Positions 33,033 to 41,126 of a DNA stretch of 64,000 nt are shown here, piece by piece (within the stretch, counting starts at the first letter, position 1; each line of letters starts with the position of its first letter). The DNA is taken from assembly GCF_040643635.1 (NCBI RefSeq), contig NZ_JBEYUS010000030.1, positions 6,344-70,343 on the forward strand, in the 5' to 3' direction. The notes beneath the pieces were generated by a model. That model worked only from the letters and a program-made list of their open reading frames with translations, was not told the origin of the DNA and did not search any database. Position numbers and translations under genes: made by a program. This stretch comes from Saccharopolyspora_C sp040643635 (GTDB lineage Bacteria; Actinomycetota; Actinomycetes; Mycobacteriales; Pseudonocardiaceae).

Positions 33033-34109
33033 GTGACCGACCTACTCGATCTCCGCGCCGATCCCGTCGACCTGACCGCCGCGTTGGTGGACGTCCCCAG
33101 CGTCTCCCGGGACGAGCGGCGCCTCGCCGACGCCGTGGAGCACGCGCTGCGCACCCAGGCGCCGCACCTGGAAGTGGTGCGCAACGGCGACGCCGTGCTG
33201 GCCCGCACCGACCTGGGGCGGGACTCCCGGGTGCTGCTCGCCGGTCACCTCGACACCGTGCCGATCAACGACAACCTGCCGTCCCGGCGCACCGGATCCG
33301 GTGCCGACGAGGTGCTGCACGGCTGCGGGACCGTGGACATGAAGGGCGGCGACGCCGTCCTGCTGCACGTGGCCGCGACGCTGCCGGAACCGCGCCACGA
33401 CCTCACCTTCGTGTTCTACGACTGCGAGGAGATCGCCGCCGAGCACAACGGGCTGAACCGGATCGAGCGGGAACTGCCGGACTGGCTGGACGGCGACCTG
33501 GCGATCGTCGGCGAACCGTCCAACGCGGGCATCGAAGCGGGCTGCCAGGGCACGTTGCGGGTGGAGATCCGCACCAGCGGGGCCCGCGCGCACACCGCGC
33601 GCGCGTGGATGGGGGAGAACGCGATCCACGCGGCCGAGCCGATCCTGCGCAGGCTGCTGGACTACGTGCCGCGGCAGCCGGTGATCGACGGCCTGCAGTA
33701 CCACGAAGGCCTGCAGGCGGTGCGGATCGAAGGTGGCGTCGCGGGCAACGTGGTGCCCGACGCGTGCCTCGTCGCGGTCAACCACCGCTTCGCCCCCGAC
33801 AAGACGCTCGCCGAAGCAGAAGCCCACGTCCGCGAGGTGTTCGACGGCTTCGACGTCACCGTCGTCGACGCCTCCGGCGGTGCGCTGCCCGGTCTGAGCT
33901 CGCCCGCCGCCGCCGAACTCGTCGCGGCTGCGGGCGGGGAACCGATCGCGAAGCTGGGCTGGACCGACGTGGCCCGGTTCGCCGCGCGCGGAATGCCCGC
34001 GGTGAACTTCGGCCCCGGTTCGCCGACGCTGGCGCACACCCGGCAGGAGAACGTGCCCGTCGCCCAGATCCTGAGCTGCGCCGAAGCGCTCACCCGCTTC
34101 CTGAGCTGA
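33033..34109 (+). CDS. dapE: succinyl-diaminopimelate desuccinylase
   Basis: The product is 358 residues of the M20 zinc peptidase family. Metal ligands and catalytic residues are visible in LLAGHLDTVPIND, CGTVDMKGGDAV, FVFYDCEEIAAEHNG (general base EE) and the C-terminal FGPGSPTLAHTRQE. It hydrolyses N-succinyl-LL-DAP to LL-DAP. GTG 33033 is leaderless by its TAGCCT box. Its last 20 bases overlap the convergent slipin gene, a tight arrangement that could lead to transcript collision. Confidence 0.94.
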   Translation: MTDLLDLRADPVDLTAALVDVPSVSRDERRLADAVEHALRTQAPHLEVVRNGDAVLARTDLGRDSRVLLAGHLDTVPINDNLPSRRTGSGADEVLHGCGTVDMKGGDAVLLHVAATLPEPRHDLTFVFYDCEEIAAEHNGLNRIERELPDWLDGDLAIVGEPSNAGIEAGCQGTLRVEIRTSGARAHTARAWMGENAIHAAEPILRRLLDYVPRQPVIDGLQYHEGLQAVRIEGGVAGNVVPDACLVAVNHRFAPDKTLAEAEAHVREVFDGFDVTVVDASGGALPGLSSPAAAELVAAAGGEPIAKLGWTDVARFAARGMPAVNFGPGSPTLAHTRQENVPVAQILSCAEALTRFLS

Positions 34110-34998
34110 GGACCCCGGGCCCCATGCGGGCGTCGTGGACCTGCGGGACGCCTTCGACGTCGGGCACGCCCGCCGGGTCCGGGACCTGGTCGATCGCGCC
34201 GGGGCGGGGCTCGTCCCGGCGCTGCTCCGGTGCGGGCCCGGCCGCGGTGTGCTGGGCGTGCTCGACGAAGCGCAGCAGCTCCACCGGGAACGGCAGCACC
34301 AGCGTCGAGTTCTTCTCCGCCGCCACCTCGACCACGGTCTCCAGCAGCCGCAGCTGCAACGCGGCCGGGGCGTCGGCCATGACGCCCGCCGCCTCGGACA
34401 GCTTGCGGGACGCCTGGAACTCGCCGTCGGCGGCGATGATCCGCGAGCGCCGCTCCCGCTCCGCCTCGGCCTGCCGGGCGATGGAGCGCTTCATCGACTC
34501 CGGCAGCGACACGTCCTTGATCTCCACCCGGTCGATGTGCACGCCCCAGTGCAGTGCCGGGTTGTCGATCATCACTTCGAGGCCCTGGTTCAGCCGCTCC
34601 CGGTTCGACAGCAGGTCGTCCAGGTCGCTCTTGCCGATGATCGAGCGCAGCGAGGATTGCGCGACCTGGCCCATCGCGAACAGGTAGTCCTCCACGTTGA
34701 CCAGCGCGCGTGCCGGATCGGTGACGTTGAAGTACACCACCGCGTCCACCCGCACCGTGATGTTGTCCCGGGTGATGCCCTCCTGCGCGGGCACCGGCAT
34801 GGTGATGATCTGCAGGTTCACCTTCCGCAACCGGTCCACCCCGGGCACCACGAAGGTGAGGCCGGGACCGCGCACCGATTCCTGGAGCCTGCCGAAGCGG
34901 AACACGACGCCCCGCTCGTACTGCGTGATGATCCGCGCCGCGGAAGCCGTGCCGATCACGCCGATGACCAGGACGATGACGAGCAGTTCGATGAGCAT
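34090..34998 (-). CDS. slipin/stomatin-like SPFH protein
   Basis: The product is 302 residues. An N-terminal membrane anchor (LIELLVIVLVIGVIGTASA) is followed by an SPFH domain: IITQYERGVVFRFGRLQESVRGPGL core YERGVVFRFGRL, PGVDRLRKVNLQ, VDAVVYFNVTDPARALV core and SLRSIIGKSDLDDLLSNRE core. A coiled-coil with AEAERERRSRIIAADGEFQAS core follows. Such proteins organise lipid microdomains and often work with NfeD-type proteases, none of which is present here. The about 50-residue C-terminal tail is Pro/Asp-rich and poorly conserved, and overlaps dapE on the other strand by 20 bases. Confidence 0.88.
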   Translation of the reverse strand: MLIELLVIVLVIGVIGTASAARIITQYERGVVFRFGRLQESVRGPGLTFVVPGVDRLRKVNLQIITMPVPAQEGITRDNITVRVDAVVYFNVTDPARALVNVEDYLFAMGQVAQSSLRSIIGKSDLDDLLSNRERLNQGLEVMIDNPALHWGVHIDRVEIKDVSLPESMKRSIARQAEAERERRSRIIAADGEFQASRKLSEAAGVMADAPAALQLRLLETVVEVAAEKNSTLVLPFPVELLRFVEHAQHTAAGPAPEQRRDEPRPGAIDQVPDPAGVPDVEGVPQVHDARMGPGVLSSGSG

Positions 34999-35185
34999 GG
35001 CCGCCCCCTGACCGCGGTACCGCCGACCCGCCGGGGCACCGCTCGGTCGTCGTACCGCCCACGGTACGCCCGCGAGCCGCCGCGCGGGCGGGTTCGCGCA
35101 GGTCACCGAGGCCCTTCGCCGGTCGTGAGACCGGACGGCACCACGTGGTCACCGGCGCGGCACCTGGAGTTCTCCGGCGCCTGCT

Positions 35186-35191
35186 TACCCT
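35186..35191 (+). promoter_or_regulatory. -10 box of leaderless LOG gene
   Basis: TACCCT lies six bases before the ATG at 35198 without a Shine-Dalgarno sequence. Confidence 0.45.
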
Positions 35192-35197
35192 CGACCC

Positions 35198-35974
35198 ATG
35201 ACGATCGAGGGTTCACCGAACGGCGCCGAGCGCCCGCAGGAGAAGCGACGCGGACCGGTCGTGCTGCGCCGCTCCCGCCTGCACGAACCGACGACGACCG
35301 ACCAGCGGCTGCTGGACTCGCGCGGCCCCACCGACTGGGTGCACACCGACCCGTGGCGGGTCATGCGCATCCAATCGGAGTTCGTGGAGGGGTTCGGCGC
35401 GCTGGCCGAGGTCCCGCGCGCGGTGACCATCTTCGGATCCGCCCGCACCCCGCGCGAACACCCCGAGTACGAGATGGGCGTGCGGCTGGGCGCGGCCATG
35501 GCCGACATCGGCTGCGCCGTGATCACCGGCGGCGGACCGGGCACCATGGAGGCGGCGAACCGGGGCGCGTCCGAGGCGGGCGGGCTGTCGGTCGGTCTCG
35601 GCATCGAGCTGCCCTTCGAGCAGGGGCTCAACCCGTGGGTGGACCTCGGGGTGAACTTCCGGTACTTCTTCGCCCGGAAGACCATGTTCATCAAGTACGC
35701 CCAGGCCTTCATCTGCCTGCCCGGCGGGTTCGGCACGATGGACGAGCTGTTCGAGGCGCTCACCCTGGTGCAGACCAAGAAGGTCACGAAGTTCCCCGTG
35801 GTGCTGTTCGGCCGGTCCTACTGGCAAGGCCTCTACGACTGGGTGCGGGACACGATGCTCGCGTCCGGCAAGGTCGGTGAGAAGGACCTGGCCCTGCTGC
35901 ACCTGACCGATGATGTGGAGGATGCGGTGCGCATCGTGGAAGAGGCATACCAGGCTTGGGAGGCGGCGCATTGA
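35198..35974 (+). CDS. LOG-family (TIGR00730) Rossmann protein, first copy
   Basis: The product is 258 residues. The LOG motif PGGFGTMDE and the upstream GGGPGTMEAANRGASEAGG core GGGPGTMEAANRGA are present. LOG proteins are cytokinin-activating phosphoribohydrolases in plants and several bacteria, cleaving nucleoside 5'-monophosphates to the base; bacterial substrates are often unclear. It has an extra N-terminal about 60 residues including QRLLDSRGPTDWVHTDPWRV core. It overlaps the second LOG gene by four bases (TTGA). Corresponding M. tuberculosis gene: Rv1205. Confidence 0.88.
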   Translation: MTIEGSPNGAERPQEKRRGPVVLRRSRLHEPTTTDQRLLDSRGPTDWVHTDPWRVMRIQSEFVEGFGALAEVPRAVTIFGSARTPREHPEYEMGVRLGAAMADIGCAVITGGGPGTMEAANRGASEAGGLSVGLGIELPFEQGLNPWVDLGVNFRYFFARKTMFIKYAQAFICLPGGFGTMDELFEALTLVQTKKVTKFPVVLFGRSYWQGLYDWVRDTMLASGKVGEKDLALLHLTDDVEDAVRIVEEAYQAWEAAH

Positions 35975-36534
35975 GCGAGCAGGAGACCACCGGGAACGCG
36001 GTCGCGGTGTACTGCGCCTCCGGACCGGTGGACCAGCGGTACCTGGACCTCGCGGCCGAGGTCGGCACCGGCATCGCCAAGCGCGGCTGGACGCTCGTCT
36101 CCGGTGGCGGGCGCGTCTCGATGATGGGTGAGGTGGCGCGGGCGACCCGCGCCGGCGGTGCCCGCACCGTGGGCGTCATCCCGCGCGCCCTGGTGGACCG
36201 GGAGGTCGCCGACGACGATGCCGACGAGCTCCTCGTCGTCGACACCATGCGCGAGCGCAAGGGCCTGATGGACGCGCACGCCTCGGCGTTCCTCACCCTG
36301 CCCGGCGGCATCGGCACCTGCGAGGAGTTGTTCGAGGTGTGGACGTCCCGGTACATCGGCATGCACGAGAAGCCGGTCGTGATCCTCGACCCCGACGGGC
36401 ACTACGACGGGATGCTCGCCTGGGTGCGCAGGCTCGTCGCCGACGGGTTCGCCTCGCAGCGCTCGCTGGACGCGCTGGTCGTGGTCACCGAGGTGGAAGC
36501 GGCGCTGGACGCCTGCGCGGTGCCGTCCCGCTGA
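35971..36534 (+). CDS. LOG-family Rossmann protein, second copy
   Basis: The product is 187 residues, a classical single-domain LOG protein: VAVYCASGPVDQRYLDLAAEVG core, SGGGRVSMMGEVA, RERKGLMDAHASAFLTLPGGIGT core with PGGIGTCEE. The TTG start overlaps the stop of the first copy and is preceded by GGGAGG (35958-35963) at good spacing, so translation is coupled. Two adjacent, divergent LOG paralogues may form a heteromer or act on different nucleotides. The folP2 gene follows 46 bases later. Confidence 0.88.
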   Translation: MSEQETTGNAVAVYCASGPVDQRYLDLAAEVGTGIAKRGWTLVSGGGRVSMMGEVARATRAGGARTVGVIPRALVDREVADDDADELLVVDTMRERKGLMDAHASAFLTLPGGIGTCEELFEVWTSRYIGMHEKPVVILDPDGHYDGMLAWVRRLVADGFASQRSLDALVVVTEVEAALDACAVPSR

Positions 36535-36580
36535 ACCGGCGCGGGCGGGCGCCGCACCCGGTCGTGCCAGGATCGGGAGC

Positions 36581-37459
36581 ATGACGACTCAGCCCGCGCT
36601 GCGCTTCGGGGACAAGGACGTGGCGGCGGACCGGCCGCTGGTCATGGCCATCGTCAACCGCACCCGCGACTCGTTCTTCGACCGCGGCGCCACGTTCGCC
36701 GCCGACGCCGCGCTGGCGGCCGTGGACGCCGCGGTCGCCGACGGCGCCGACATCGTCGACATCGGCGGGGTCCGCGCCGGGGCGCAGGGCGAACGGGTCG
36801 GTGCCGACGAGGAGTCCCGGCGGGTGGTGCCGTTCGTGGCCGCGGTCCGCGAGCGGCATCCCCGGCTGGTGATCAGCGTCGACACCTGGCGCGGCGATGT
36901 CGCCAGGCGGGTGTGCGAAGCGGGCGCCGACCTGCTCAACGACACCTGGGCCGGCGCGGATCCCGACGTGGCTCGGGTCGCCGCCGAGTTCGGCGTGGGT
37001 GTCGTGTGCTCGCACACCGGTGGGCTGCCGCCGCGCACCGATCCGTACCGGGTGCGCTACCCGGACGTGGTCGGCCAGGTCGTCGCCGAGCTGGTCGAAT
37101 GCGCCGAAGCCGCGGTCGCGCTCGGCGTGCCGCGCTGCGGAGTGCTGATCGACCCGACGCACGACTTCGGCAAGAACACCTGGCACGGGCTCGAACTGGT
37201 GCGGCGGGTGTCCGAGCTCGCCGACACCGGGTGGCCGGTGCTGATGGCGCTGTCGAACAAGGACTTCATCGGCGAGACCCTCGACGCCGAGGTGGGCGAG
37301 CGGCTGGAGGGCACCCTCGCCGCCACCGCCGTCGCCGCCTGGGGCGGTGCGCGCGTGTTCCGCGCGCACCACGTCGCCGAGACCCGGCGGGTCCTGGACA
37401 TGGTCGCGGCGATCGCCGGGACCACCCCACCGCACCACGTGCTGCGCGCCCTCGCCTGA
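36581..37459 (+). CDS. folP2: FolP2-type dihydropteroate-synthase-like protein
   Basis: The product is 292 residues of the pterin-binding TIM-barrel family. The motif that reads NVTPDSFSDGG in active dihydropteroate synthases is NRTRDSFFDRG here. Other blocks are DIVDIGGVRAG, ISVDTWRGDVAR, NDTWAGADP, VCSHTGGLPPR and IDPTHDFGKNTWHG. This matches actinobacterial FolP2 (Rv1207), for which no DHPS activity was found in mycobacteria. True folate function is therefore doubtful. It probably belongs to the same transcript as the LOG pair. In M. tuberculosis it is next to gpgS and tagA, which are missing here. Confidence 0.88.
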   Translation: MTTQPALRFGDKDVAADRPLVMAIVNRTRDSFFDRGATFAADAALAAVDAAVADGADIVDIGGVRAGAQGERVGADEESRRVVPFVAAVRERHPRLVISVDTWRGDVARRVCEAGADLLNDTWAGADPDVARVAAEFGVGVVCSHTGGLPPRTDPYRVRYPDVVGQVVAELVECAEAAVALGVPRCGVLIDPTHDFGKNTWHGLELVRRVSELADTGWPVLMALSNKDFIGETLDAEVGERLEGTLAATAVAAWGGARVFRAHHVAETRRVLDMVAAIAGTTPPHHVLRALA

Positions 37460-37489
37460 CCTCCTCGGGGTTCGGGCTTGCACCGCGGA

Positions 37490-37638
37490 ACGGGGCGGAA
37501 GCTCAGCGGGGTTCTCGCTGCGGGACCGCCGTCACCGGCTCGACCGCGGGAGAGCCCGCCGTCCTCGCGAGCATCCGGCGGGCGGGGTCCTGCCGCTCAG
37601 GTGGTCGCCGCTCAGCGGCTCCGCCGCCGGTCGGACGC
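37490..37638 (-). repeat. dispersed intergenic element, copy C
   Basis: Read on the minus strand it begins with GCGGC-GGA-GCCGC, then GCGGCGACCACCTGAGC, the shared block CTCGCGAGGACGGCG, TCCCGCAGCGAGA and CCGCTGAGCTTCCGCC. The order equals copy A. It starts 34 bases after the stop of the hypothetical gene at 37672 (minus strand), the same placement relative to a gene end as copies A and B. Confidence 0.55.
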
Positions 37639-37671
37639 CGGGCACGACCCGCCGGGTGCGGTCACCGCCGG

Positions 37672-38031
37672 TCAGAAGGCGTCGTCGATCATCCGGCCGG
37701 TGGCGGCGACGGGGAGCGCGGCGTCGAGCTCGGTGAGCAGCGGGGCGAGCCGCAGCCAGCGGGAGCGCACCCGCGGCTGACTCGGGTACGGGCGGTTGAT
37801 CTCCTGGGCGAGCTCGTCGATGCGCCACTGCGCCTCGTCCAGCTCCAGGCCGGTGGCGGGCAGGTTGTGCACCGCCTCCACCAGCGCGGCGATGCGCACC
37901 CGCAGGTCGTCGAGGCTCGACCGGACCGACAGCGAGCTCGGTGCCGCGTCGGGCCTGCGGCGGGGAGCGGGCAGGACGACCTCCCGGTCGTCGATCGAAC
38001 CGGTGGCTTGTCGTTCGCTGTCGTCGCGCAC
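37672..38031 (-). CDS. hypothetical protein, helical, 119 residues
   Basis: The product is a soluble, largely helical protein: DDLRVRIAALVEAVHNLPAT, LDEAQWRIDELAQEINRPYP and RWLRLAPLLTELDAALPVAA. I do not recognise the family. GTG at 38031 is chosen because AGGAGG lies seven bases upstream; the longer frame to 38157 has no such support. Start region contains charged residues DDSERQATGSIDD. It is between folP2 and a PadR regulator, on the opposite strand to both. Confidence 0.65.
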   Translation of the reverse strand: MRDDSERQATGSIDDREVVLPAPRRRPDAAPSSLSVRSSLDDLRVRIAALVEAVHNLPATGLELDEAQWRIDELAQEINRPYPSQPRVRSRWLRLAPLLTELDAALPVAATGRMIDDAF

Positions 38032-38269
38032 GCCGACCTCCTGGCCTCCTCGTCGGCACGCGCCCGGCTCGGGGCGCGTCTGGTGATCCGCAGTGTGCTG
38101 CCGCCGGGGAGCGGCGATGCGGTGCTCGTGAATCGATCCACTCGTTCGGTCGAGCAATGCCCCACGAACGGGGCGACGGTCTCGCCGGGCCGGTCACGAA
38201 ACGCGATCTCCCCACCCGCCGGTCGGCGGAACCGGGACGGCTCCGTTCGCCGCGAAACCCGACCACCCG

Positions 38270-38289
38270 GGTGAGTGATCGAACTCACC
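38270..38289. promoter_or_regulatory. inverted repeat upstream of PadR gene
   Basis: GGTGAGT-GATCGA-ACTCACC is a perfect 7-6-7 inverted repeat 61 bases before the PadR start. PadR proteins commonly bind such sites at their own promoters. A smaller CAAGG-TCC-CCTTG palindrome is at 38312-38324. The rest of the 319-base gap (38032-38350) shows no gene. Confidence 0.45.
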
Positions 38290-38350
38290 GGCAGAGGAAT
38301 CGGGAAAGGACCAAGGTCCCCTTGTGCCGGAACGGTGACAGTGGTGGCGA

Positions 38351-38710
38351 ATGACCGTAGAGTCGCTACCTGTGAAGGCTGATGCGCTCCGCGGACACCT
38401 CGACGCGCTGCTGCTGGCGACCCTGGACGGCAGACAGCTGCACGGGTACGCGATCATCGAGGCGTTGCAGCAGCGCAGCGGTGGTGCGCTGGACCTCCCG
38501 ACGGGCACCGTGTACCCGGCGCTGCGCAGGCTGGAGCGCGCCGGCTACGTCACCAGCGCCTGGAGTACCGTCGGCGGCAGGCAGCGCCGCACCTACCGGC
38601 TCACCCCCTCCGGCGCGGAGGCGCTGCGCGCGGAACGCCGCGCGTGGCGCGAGTTCACCTCGGCCATCGAAGGCGTCCTCGAAGGCAAGGTCATCCCGGC
38701 CCAGGGCTGA
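38351..38710 (+). CDS. PadR-family transcriptional regulator
   Basis: The product is 119 residues. A winged helix of the PadR type is seen: LLATLDGRQLHGYAIIEAL, LDLPTGTVYPALRRLERAGYV core GTVYPALRRLERAGYV, QRRTYRLTPSGAEALRAER core. A single C-terminal helix provides dimerisation, as in PadR subfamily s2. The start may be ATG 38351 or GTG 38372. No target transporter or enzyme lies beside it; the genes downstream are DivIVA-like and SRPBCC proteins with a 61-base gap. Confidence 0.88.
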   Translation: MTVESLPVKADALRGHLDALLLATLDGRQLHGYAIIEALQQRSGGALDLPTGTVYPALRRLERAGYVTSAWSTVGGRQRRTYRLTPSGAEALRAERRAWREFTSAIEGVLEGKVIPAQG

Positions 38711-38771
38711 GCGCGGCCGCACCGGCGAGGTCTGCTGCCGCCCGGCGGGGCGGGCGTGCCACGATCGGACC

Positions 38772-39113
38772 GTGGCTAGTGCGCTGATCTACCTGTTCGT
38801 CGTGCTCGTGGTCGCCGCGGTGATCTACCTGCTCGCTGCCCTGGTCTTCGGGCGGGGGGAGCAGCTGGAGGCGCTGCCGCCCGGAGCGACGCCGACCAGA
38901 CTGCCCGCCGTCGACGTCGAAGGCGCCGACGTGCGCTCGCTGCGGTTTCAACAGGTCGTGCGCGGGTACAAGGCTGCCGAGGTGGACTGGGCGCTGGAGC
39001 GGCTGGCCAACGAGATCGACGACCTGCGCGGCCAGGTCGCCGTCCTGCAGCGGCAGCTCGACATCGCGGGCGATCAGCTGCAGCGCGCCCGGTCGGTCGA
39101 CCAGGAGGAGTGA
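38772..39113 (+). CDS. membrane-anchored DivIVA-like protein (Rv1209-like)
   Basis: The product is 113 residues. One N-terminal membrane segment (SALIYLFVVLVVAAVIYLLAA core) is followed by the DivIVA-type motif RFQQVVRGYKAAEVDWALER core GYKAAEVDWALERLANEIDDL truncated, and a coiled-coil to the end. Such proteins mark membrane curvature, poles or septa. The corresponding M. tuberculosis gene between gpgS and tagA is Rv1209. A CACGAT box six bases before the GTG suggests leaderless start. It overlaps or abuts the SRPBCC gene. Confidence 0.85.
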   Translation: MASALIYLFVVLVVAAVIYLLAALVFGRGEQLEALPPGATPTRLPAVDVEGADVRSLRFQQVVRGYKAAEVDWALERLANEIDDLRGQVAVLQRQLDIAGDQLQRARSVDQEE

Positions 39114-39118
39114 GTCGG

Positions 39119-39574
39119 GTGGGCAATGCGCAACTGCGGCTGGAGGTACCGGTGCGCGCCGCACCGGAACAGGTGTGGGCGGCGGCGACCGACTGGTCGC
39201 GGCAGGGCGAGTGGATGCTCGGCACCTCGGTGCACGTGGTCCGCGGCGACGGCGGCCTCGGCACCACGCTGGCCGCGTTCACCGGGCTGCGGGGGGTCGG
39301 CTTCCTGGACACCATGGAGATCATCGAGATGCGGCGGCCGCTGTGCTGCCGGGTCCGCCACACCGGCGCCCTGGTGTCCGGGGAGGGCGGTTTCCGGGTG
39401 ATCGCGCACTGCAAGGCCGACGAGTCGACCTTCGTGTGGTGGGAGGACCTGTCGGCGCCCGCCGGGACCGGCGCGCTGTGGCCGGTGGTGCGGCCCGCGT
39501 TCAGCTGGGGCCTGCGGCGGTCGCTGGACCGGTTCGCCGAGTTCTGCCCGGAGTACCGGCCGCGCACCGGGTGA
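39119..39574 (+). CDS. SRPBCC-family lipid-binding-type protein
   Basis: The product is 151 residues (154 if GTG 39110 is used). It is a START/SRPBCC fold: LRLEVPVRAAPEQVWAAATDW, RQGEWMLGTSVHVVRGDGGL core, a central FTGLRGVGFLDTMEIIEMR core, and a C-terminal amphipathic helix WGLRRSLDRFAEFC. GTG 39119 has AGGAGGAG at nine bases and is preferred. It is coupled to the DivIVA-like gene, so it may be involved in envelope growth. Ligand unknown. Confidence 0.82.
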   Translation: MGNAQLRLEVPVRAAPEQVWAAATDWSRQGEWMLGTSVHVVRGDGGLGTTLAAFTGLRGVGFLDTMEIIEMRRPLCCRVRHTGALVSGEGGFRVIAHCKADESTFVWWEDLSAPAGTGALWPVVRPAFSWGLRRSLDRFAEFCPEYRPRTG

Positions 39575-39629
39575 TCCGGCGTGATCCGGCGCTTGCCGAG
39601 TGATCTTGAGCGCACCGGGTGATCCGGCG
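39562..39629 (+). repeat. 20-bp exact direct repeats after SRPBCC gene
   Basis: GCGCACCGGGTGATCCGGCG occurs at 39562-39581 and 39610-39629, offset by 48 bases. The first copy contains the gene's stop codon; partial copies (GTGATCCGGCG, GAGTGATCTTGAGCG) lie between. It suggests recent duplication of the gene end. Confidence 0.75.
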
Positions 39630-39661
39630 CGGGCCGCCCGGCGGACGGCCCGCGGCGCGGG

Positions 39662-40450
39662 TCAGTGCCCGGTGAAGTTCGGCGTCCGCTTCTCCACGAA
39701 CGCAGCCACCGCCTCGCGGTGGTCGGCTGTGCTGCCCGCCTCGTTCTGCGCGCCCGCCTCCACGTCCAGCGCCTCGTCGATGCCCTCGGCGGCCGCCGCG
39801 CGGACCGTCTCCTTGATCCGGGCGAAAGCGCTGGTGGGGCCGGTCGCCATCCGCGCGGCGAGCTCCATCGCCGCCTCGGTGGCCTGGCCCTGGTCGACCA
39901 CCCGGTTGACCATGCCGATGCGCAGCGCCTCTTCGGCGGCGACCGGTTCGGCCAGCAGCAGCAGTTCCATCGCCCGTCCGTAGCCGATCAGCCGCGGCAG
40001 CGTCCAGGACGCGCCGGAATCCGTCGACAGCCCGACGTTGGCGAAGGCCATCAGGAACTTCGCGTCCGCCGAGGCGATCCGCAGGTCGCTCGCGAACGCC
40101 AGCGAGGCGCCCGCCCCGGCCGCGCTGCCGTTGACCGCGGAGATGACCGGCTTCGGCATGGTCACCACCGCCCTGATCAGCGGGTTGTAGTGCTCCTCCA
40201 CCGTCTTCAGTGGACTCGGGTCGTCCGCTTGCAGCTGCGCGATGTGCTCCTTGAGGTCCTGGCCCGCGCAGAACGAGCGCCCGCTGCCGGTGAGCACCAC
40301 CGCGCGCACCGCGTCGTCGGCTGCGGCCTCGCGCAGGGCGCCGACCAGCGCGAGCTTGAGCTCGACGTTGAGCGCGTTGAACGACTCCGGCCGGTTGAGC
40401 GTGAGCAGTCGCACGCCACCGGTGTCGCGGGTCAGCAGTACATCGGACAC
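39662..40450 (-). CDS. enoyl-CoA hydratase/isomerase-family protein
   Basis: The product is 262 residues, a complete crotonase fold. Oxyanion-hole segments are SGRSFCAGQDLKEH and SAVNGSAAGAGASLAFASDLR core NGSAAGAGASLA. At the position of the second catalytic glutamate is the aspartate-containing STDSGASWTLPRLIG, as in PaaG-type isomerases, rather than the GlnGlu of hydratases. It may isomerise a ring or double-bond CoA-ester, for example in phenylacetate degradation. GTG 40450 follows GGGCGAG. It is monocistronic. The 375 bases between it and DUF3117 show no gene. Confidence 0.86.
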   Translation of the reverse strand: MSDVLLTRDTGGVRLLTLNRPESFNALNVELKLALVGALREAAADDAVRAVVLTGSGRSFCAGQDLKEHIAQLQADDPSPLKTVEEHYNPLIRAVVTMPKPVISAVNGSAAGAGASLAFASDLRIASADAKFLMAFANVGLSTDSGASWTLPRLIGYGRAMELLLLAEPVAAEEALRIGMVNRVVDQGQATEAAMELAARMATGPTSAFARIKETVRAAAAEGIDEALDVEAGAQNEAGSTADHREAVAAFVEKRTPNFTGH

Positions 40451-40825
40451 TTCTCGCCCTTTCGTCGCCTGGGAGGTGCGGGCCGCGGCCGCCCTGACCA
40501 GCGCATCCACAGTGGACCGCGCACGGGCGGTGCCGGGTCGATCACGGAGCGCGGCGCGGAGGAGGTCCTGACTGGACGGTCGGCCGGGAATGCCGCTGCC
40601 GCCGCACGACGCCCGCACGGGTGGCCGTGCGGAGAGCCGAAAAGCCCGGAAAAAGCCCGCACGGAGCCTGAGTCTGCCACCTGCCACGGGCATTCGACCA
40701 GCGCAACAGCGACACGAGTTGATCGGTTCGGTTTCGCGGCTGCGTCCGGATGGGGGAGAATGGGACCGGACCCGGCTGGTTGTGGGCGATCAGTGGGTGG
40801 GAAGAGTTCACGGAGGGAGCACGCT

Positions 40826-40993
40826 ATGGCGGCCATGAAGCCCCGGACCGGTGACGGTCCCCTCGAGGTGACGAAGGAGGGTCGCGGCATCGTAATGCGC
40901 GTCCCCCTTGAGGGCGGTGGGCGGCTCGTCGTCGAGATGTCGGTGGAGGAGGCAAAGAACCTGGGCGATGCCCTGGAATCTGCCACCGGCTGA
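40826..40993 (+). CDS. DUF3117 protein (Rv1211-like)
   Basis: The product is 55 residues: MAAMKPRTGDGPLEVTKEG, GIVMRVPLEGGGRLVVEMS and VEEAKNLGDALES. This tiny protein is extremely conserved throughout actinobacteria with unknown role. GGAGGGAG precedes the ATG by about seven bases. It is probably monocistronic and ends in two stacked terminators. Its position matches Rv1211. Confidence 0.93.
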   Translation: MAAMKPRTGDGPLEVTKEGRGIVMRVPLEGGGRLVVEMSVEEAKNLGDALESATG

Positions 40994-41031
40994 GGCCGCT
41001 GCGCAAGCGATCGGCGTGCACCCGATCGTCT

Positions 41032-41103
41032 CACCGGCTCTGGCATCCGAGTTCGATGCCGGAGCCGGTGTCCGTGGAGTGGCCGAGACGGCCTTTTCTC
41101 TTT
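41032..41103 (+). terminator. tandem intrinsic terminators after DUF3117
   Basis: First stem: CACCGGCTCTGGCATC (41032-41047) with GATGCCGGAGCCGGTG (41055-41070), 16 pairs with one G-U. Second: GGCCG-AGA-CGGCC (41081-41093) followed by TTTTCTCTTT, a textbook rho-independent terminator. Strong double termination suggests DUF3117 is very highly expressed. Confidence 0.9.
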
Positions 41104-41126
41104 GAGTGCGGGAAGGATCTCAATCC

